NCBI GenBank assembly: GCA_002469915.1
Contig: DKOG01000183.1
Span: forward strand, 361-7,584
Length of the DNA stretch: 7,224 bases
Source of the DNA: Bacteroidetes bacterium UBA7368
GTDB taxonomy: Bacteria; Bacteroidota; Rhodothermia; Rhodothermales; UBA10348
Direction of reading: 5' to 3'
This document shows positions 6,568 through 7,224 of the stretch, piece after piece. The notes under the pieces are model-generated. The model did no database searches. It worked only from the letters and a program-made list of their open reading frames with translations, and was not told the origin of the DNA. The first letter of the stretch is position 1. Each line of letters begins with the position of its first letter. The translations under genes and the position numbers were made by a program.

Positions 6568-7224
6568 ATGAATAGATTTACACTTATCTGCGCTGCTCTT
6601 GTTTTTCTCTTGGCGGGTTCGGTTTCAGCACAAGATGTGCTTTTCCGGAACGCTACCGTGCTGACCATCACCGACGGAGATCTTGAGAATACAGACGTTC
6701 TTGTGTCAGGAGGCATAATCACAGAGATTGGCTCTAACATTCGAGCACCGCGAGGCATTACGGAAGTCGATGCGACAGGAAAATACCTGATGCCTGGCAT
6801 TATTGACGCTCACTCACACATTGCTCTAACCAGTGTTAACGAGGGATCCAGTCCGGTAACGGCAGAGGTTTCGATGGAGGATGTCGTGAACCCGTATCAC
6901 CTCGGCATTTACCGAGCTTTGGCGGGCGGAGTGACCACTTCACACACCATGCATGGATCAGCAAATGTCATCGGGGGTCAAAATGAAACCATAAAGCACC
7001 GTTTTGGAACGAAGGATCCCGACGATGTGCGATTTGAAGGTGCACCTCGCACCATTAAGTTCGCGCTCGGAGAAAATCCTACCCGAGTCCATGGCAACAG
7101 AGGAAGCGGTGGTACAGGCGCGATCGTGCCGGCTACTCGTATGGGCGTAGAACAGGTCCTCCGTGGTTCCTTCGAAAATGGAAAGCGCTACATGGAGGCT
7201 TGGGATGCCTACACCGCTGAAGCA
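6568..7224 (+). CDS. Exported metal-dependent amidohydrolase (3'-partial)
   Basis: The first 219 codons of a second amidohydrolase run off the window end. Residues 1-21 are a signal peptide with hydrophobic core ICAALVFLLAG and the cleavage site VSA before Q22. The N-terminal sandwich (VLFRNATVLTITDGDLENTD, residues 24-43) leads to MPGIIDAHSHI (75-85), the intact HxH metal site with H82 and H84. YRALAGGVTTSHTMHGSANVIGG starts at residue 115, a segment typical of imidazolonepropionase-like family members in this group. K164 in TIKFALGEN is a reasonable candidate for the carboxylated bridging lysine. The substrate is unknown; peptide-like or cyclic-amide hydrolysis in the periplasm is the family-level guess. 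It begins 2 bp after the stop of the degenerate paralogue, so its translation probably depends on reinitiation; GGGGG at 6555-6559 is the nearest purine run. Confidence 0.9.
   Translation, partial: MNRFTLICAALVFLLAGSVSAQDVLFRNATVLTITDGDLENTDVLVSGGIITEIGSNIRAPRGITEVDATGKYLMPGIIDAHSHIALTSVNEGSSPVTAEVSMEDVVNPYHLGIYRALAGGVTTSHTMHGSANVIGGQNETIKHRFGTKDPDDVRFEGAPRTIKFALGENPTRVHGNRGSGGTGAIVPATRMGVEQVLRGSFENGKRYMEAWDAYTAEA

Noticed and set aside
1..7224. A linked multi-gene defence or metabolic island
   Set aside because: Gene orientations, hairpins between genes and unrelated families argue for independent units except for the amidohydrolase pair.

Overview
The window looks like a piece of a chromosome from the Bacteroidota/Rhodothermota/Balneolota side of the FCB bacteria. 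Three things suggest this: no gene start has a convincing Shine-Dalgarno sequence, the aldolase is a long FbaB/DhnA-type class I enzyme, and there is a secreted amidohydrolase pair of a kind I associate with those phyla. This placement is inference; there is no rRNA or other phylogenetic marker here. No mobile element, tRNA, rRNA or CRISPR array is visible.

Layout. (1) Positions 2-985 (+) are the 3' part of an FAD-dependent oxidoreductase gene of the DAO superfamily; its first codons lie outside the window. (2) Positions 1051-2130 (+) encode a class I fructose-bisphosphate aldolase, followed by a strong hairpin (2157-2191). (3) Positions 2244-4133 (+) encode a 629-residue protein with a disordered N-terminus, a degenerate NTPase-like module and a C-terminal AAA+ ATPase domain resembling Ycf46. 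(4) A perfect 12-bp hairpin with a T-tract on the minus strand (4136-4173) separates this gene from a convergent 68-codon Phd/YefM antitoxin-like gene (4221-4427, -). (5) An AT-rich divergent intergenic region (4428-4740) carries a 16-bp palindrome just upstream of the antitoxin start. (6) Positions 4741-5019 (+) encode a EutN/CcmL-type bacterial microcompartment vertex protein, with no other shell gene in view. (7) Positions 5123-6565 (+) and 6568-7224 (+, cut by the window end) encode two exported amidohydrolase-fold proteins only 2 bp apart. The first has lost the metal-binding HxH motif and the second keeps it.

How the genes relate. Only the amidohydrolase pair looks like a true operon with a joint function. 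The aldolase belongs to central carbon metabolism. The other genes are probably independent neighbours. The unusual items are the vertex protein without shell partners, the antitoxin without a toxin, the AAA+ protein with an altered sensor-1 position, and the inactive-plus-active amidohydrolase pair. I do not see a clear new multi-gene system.
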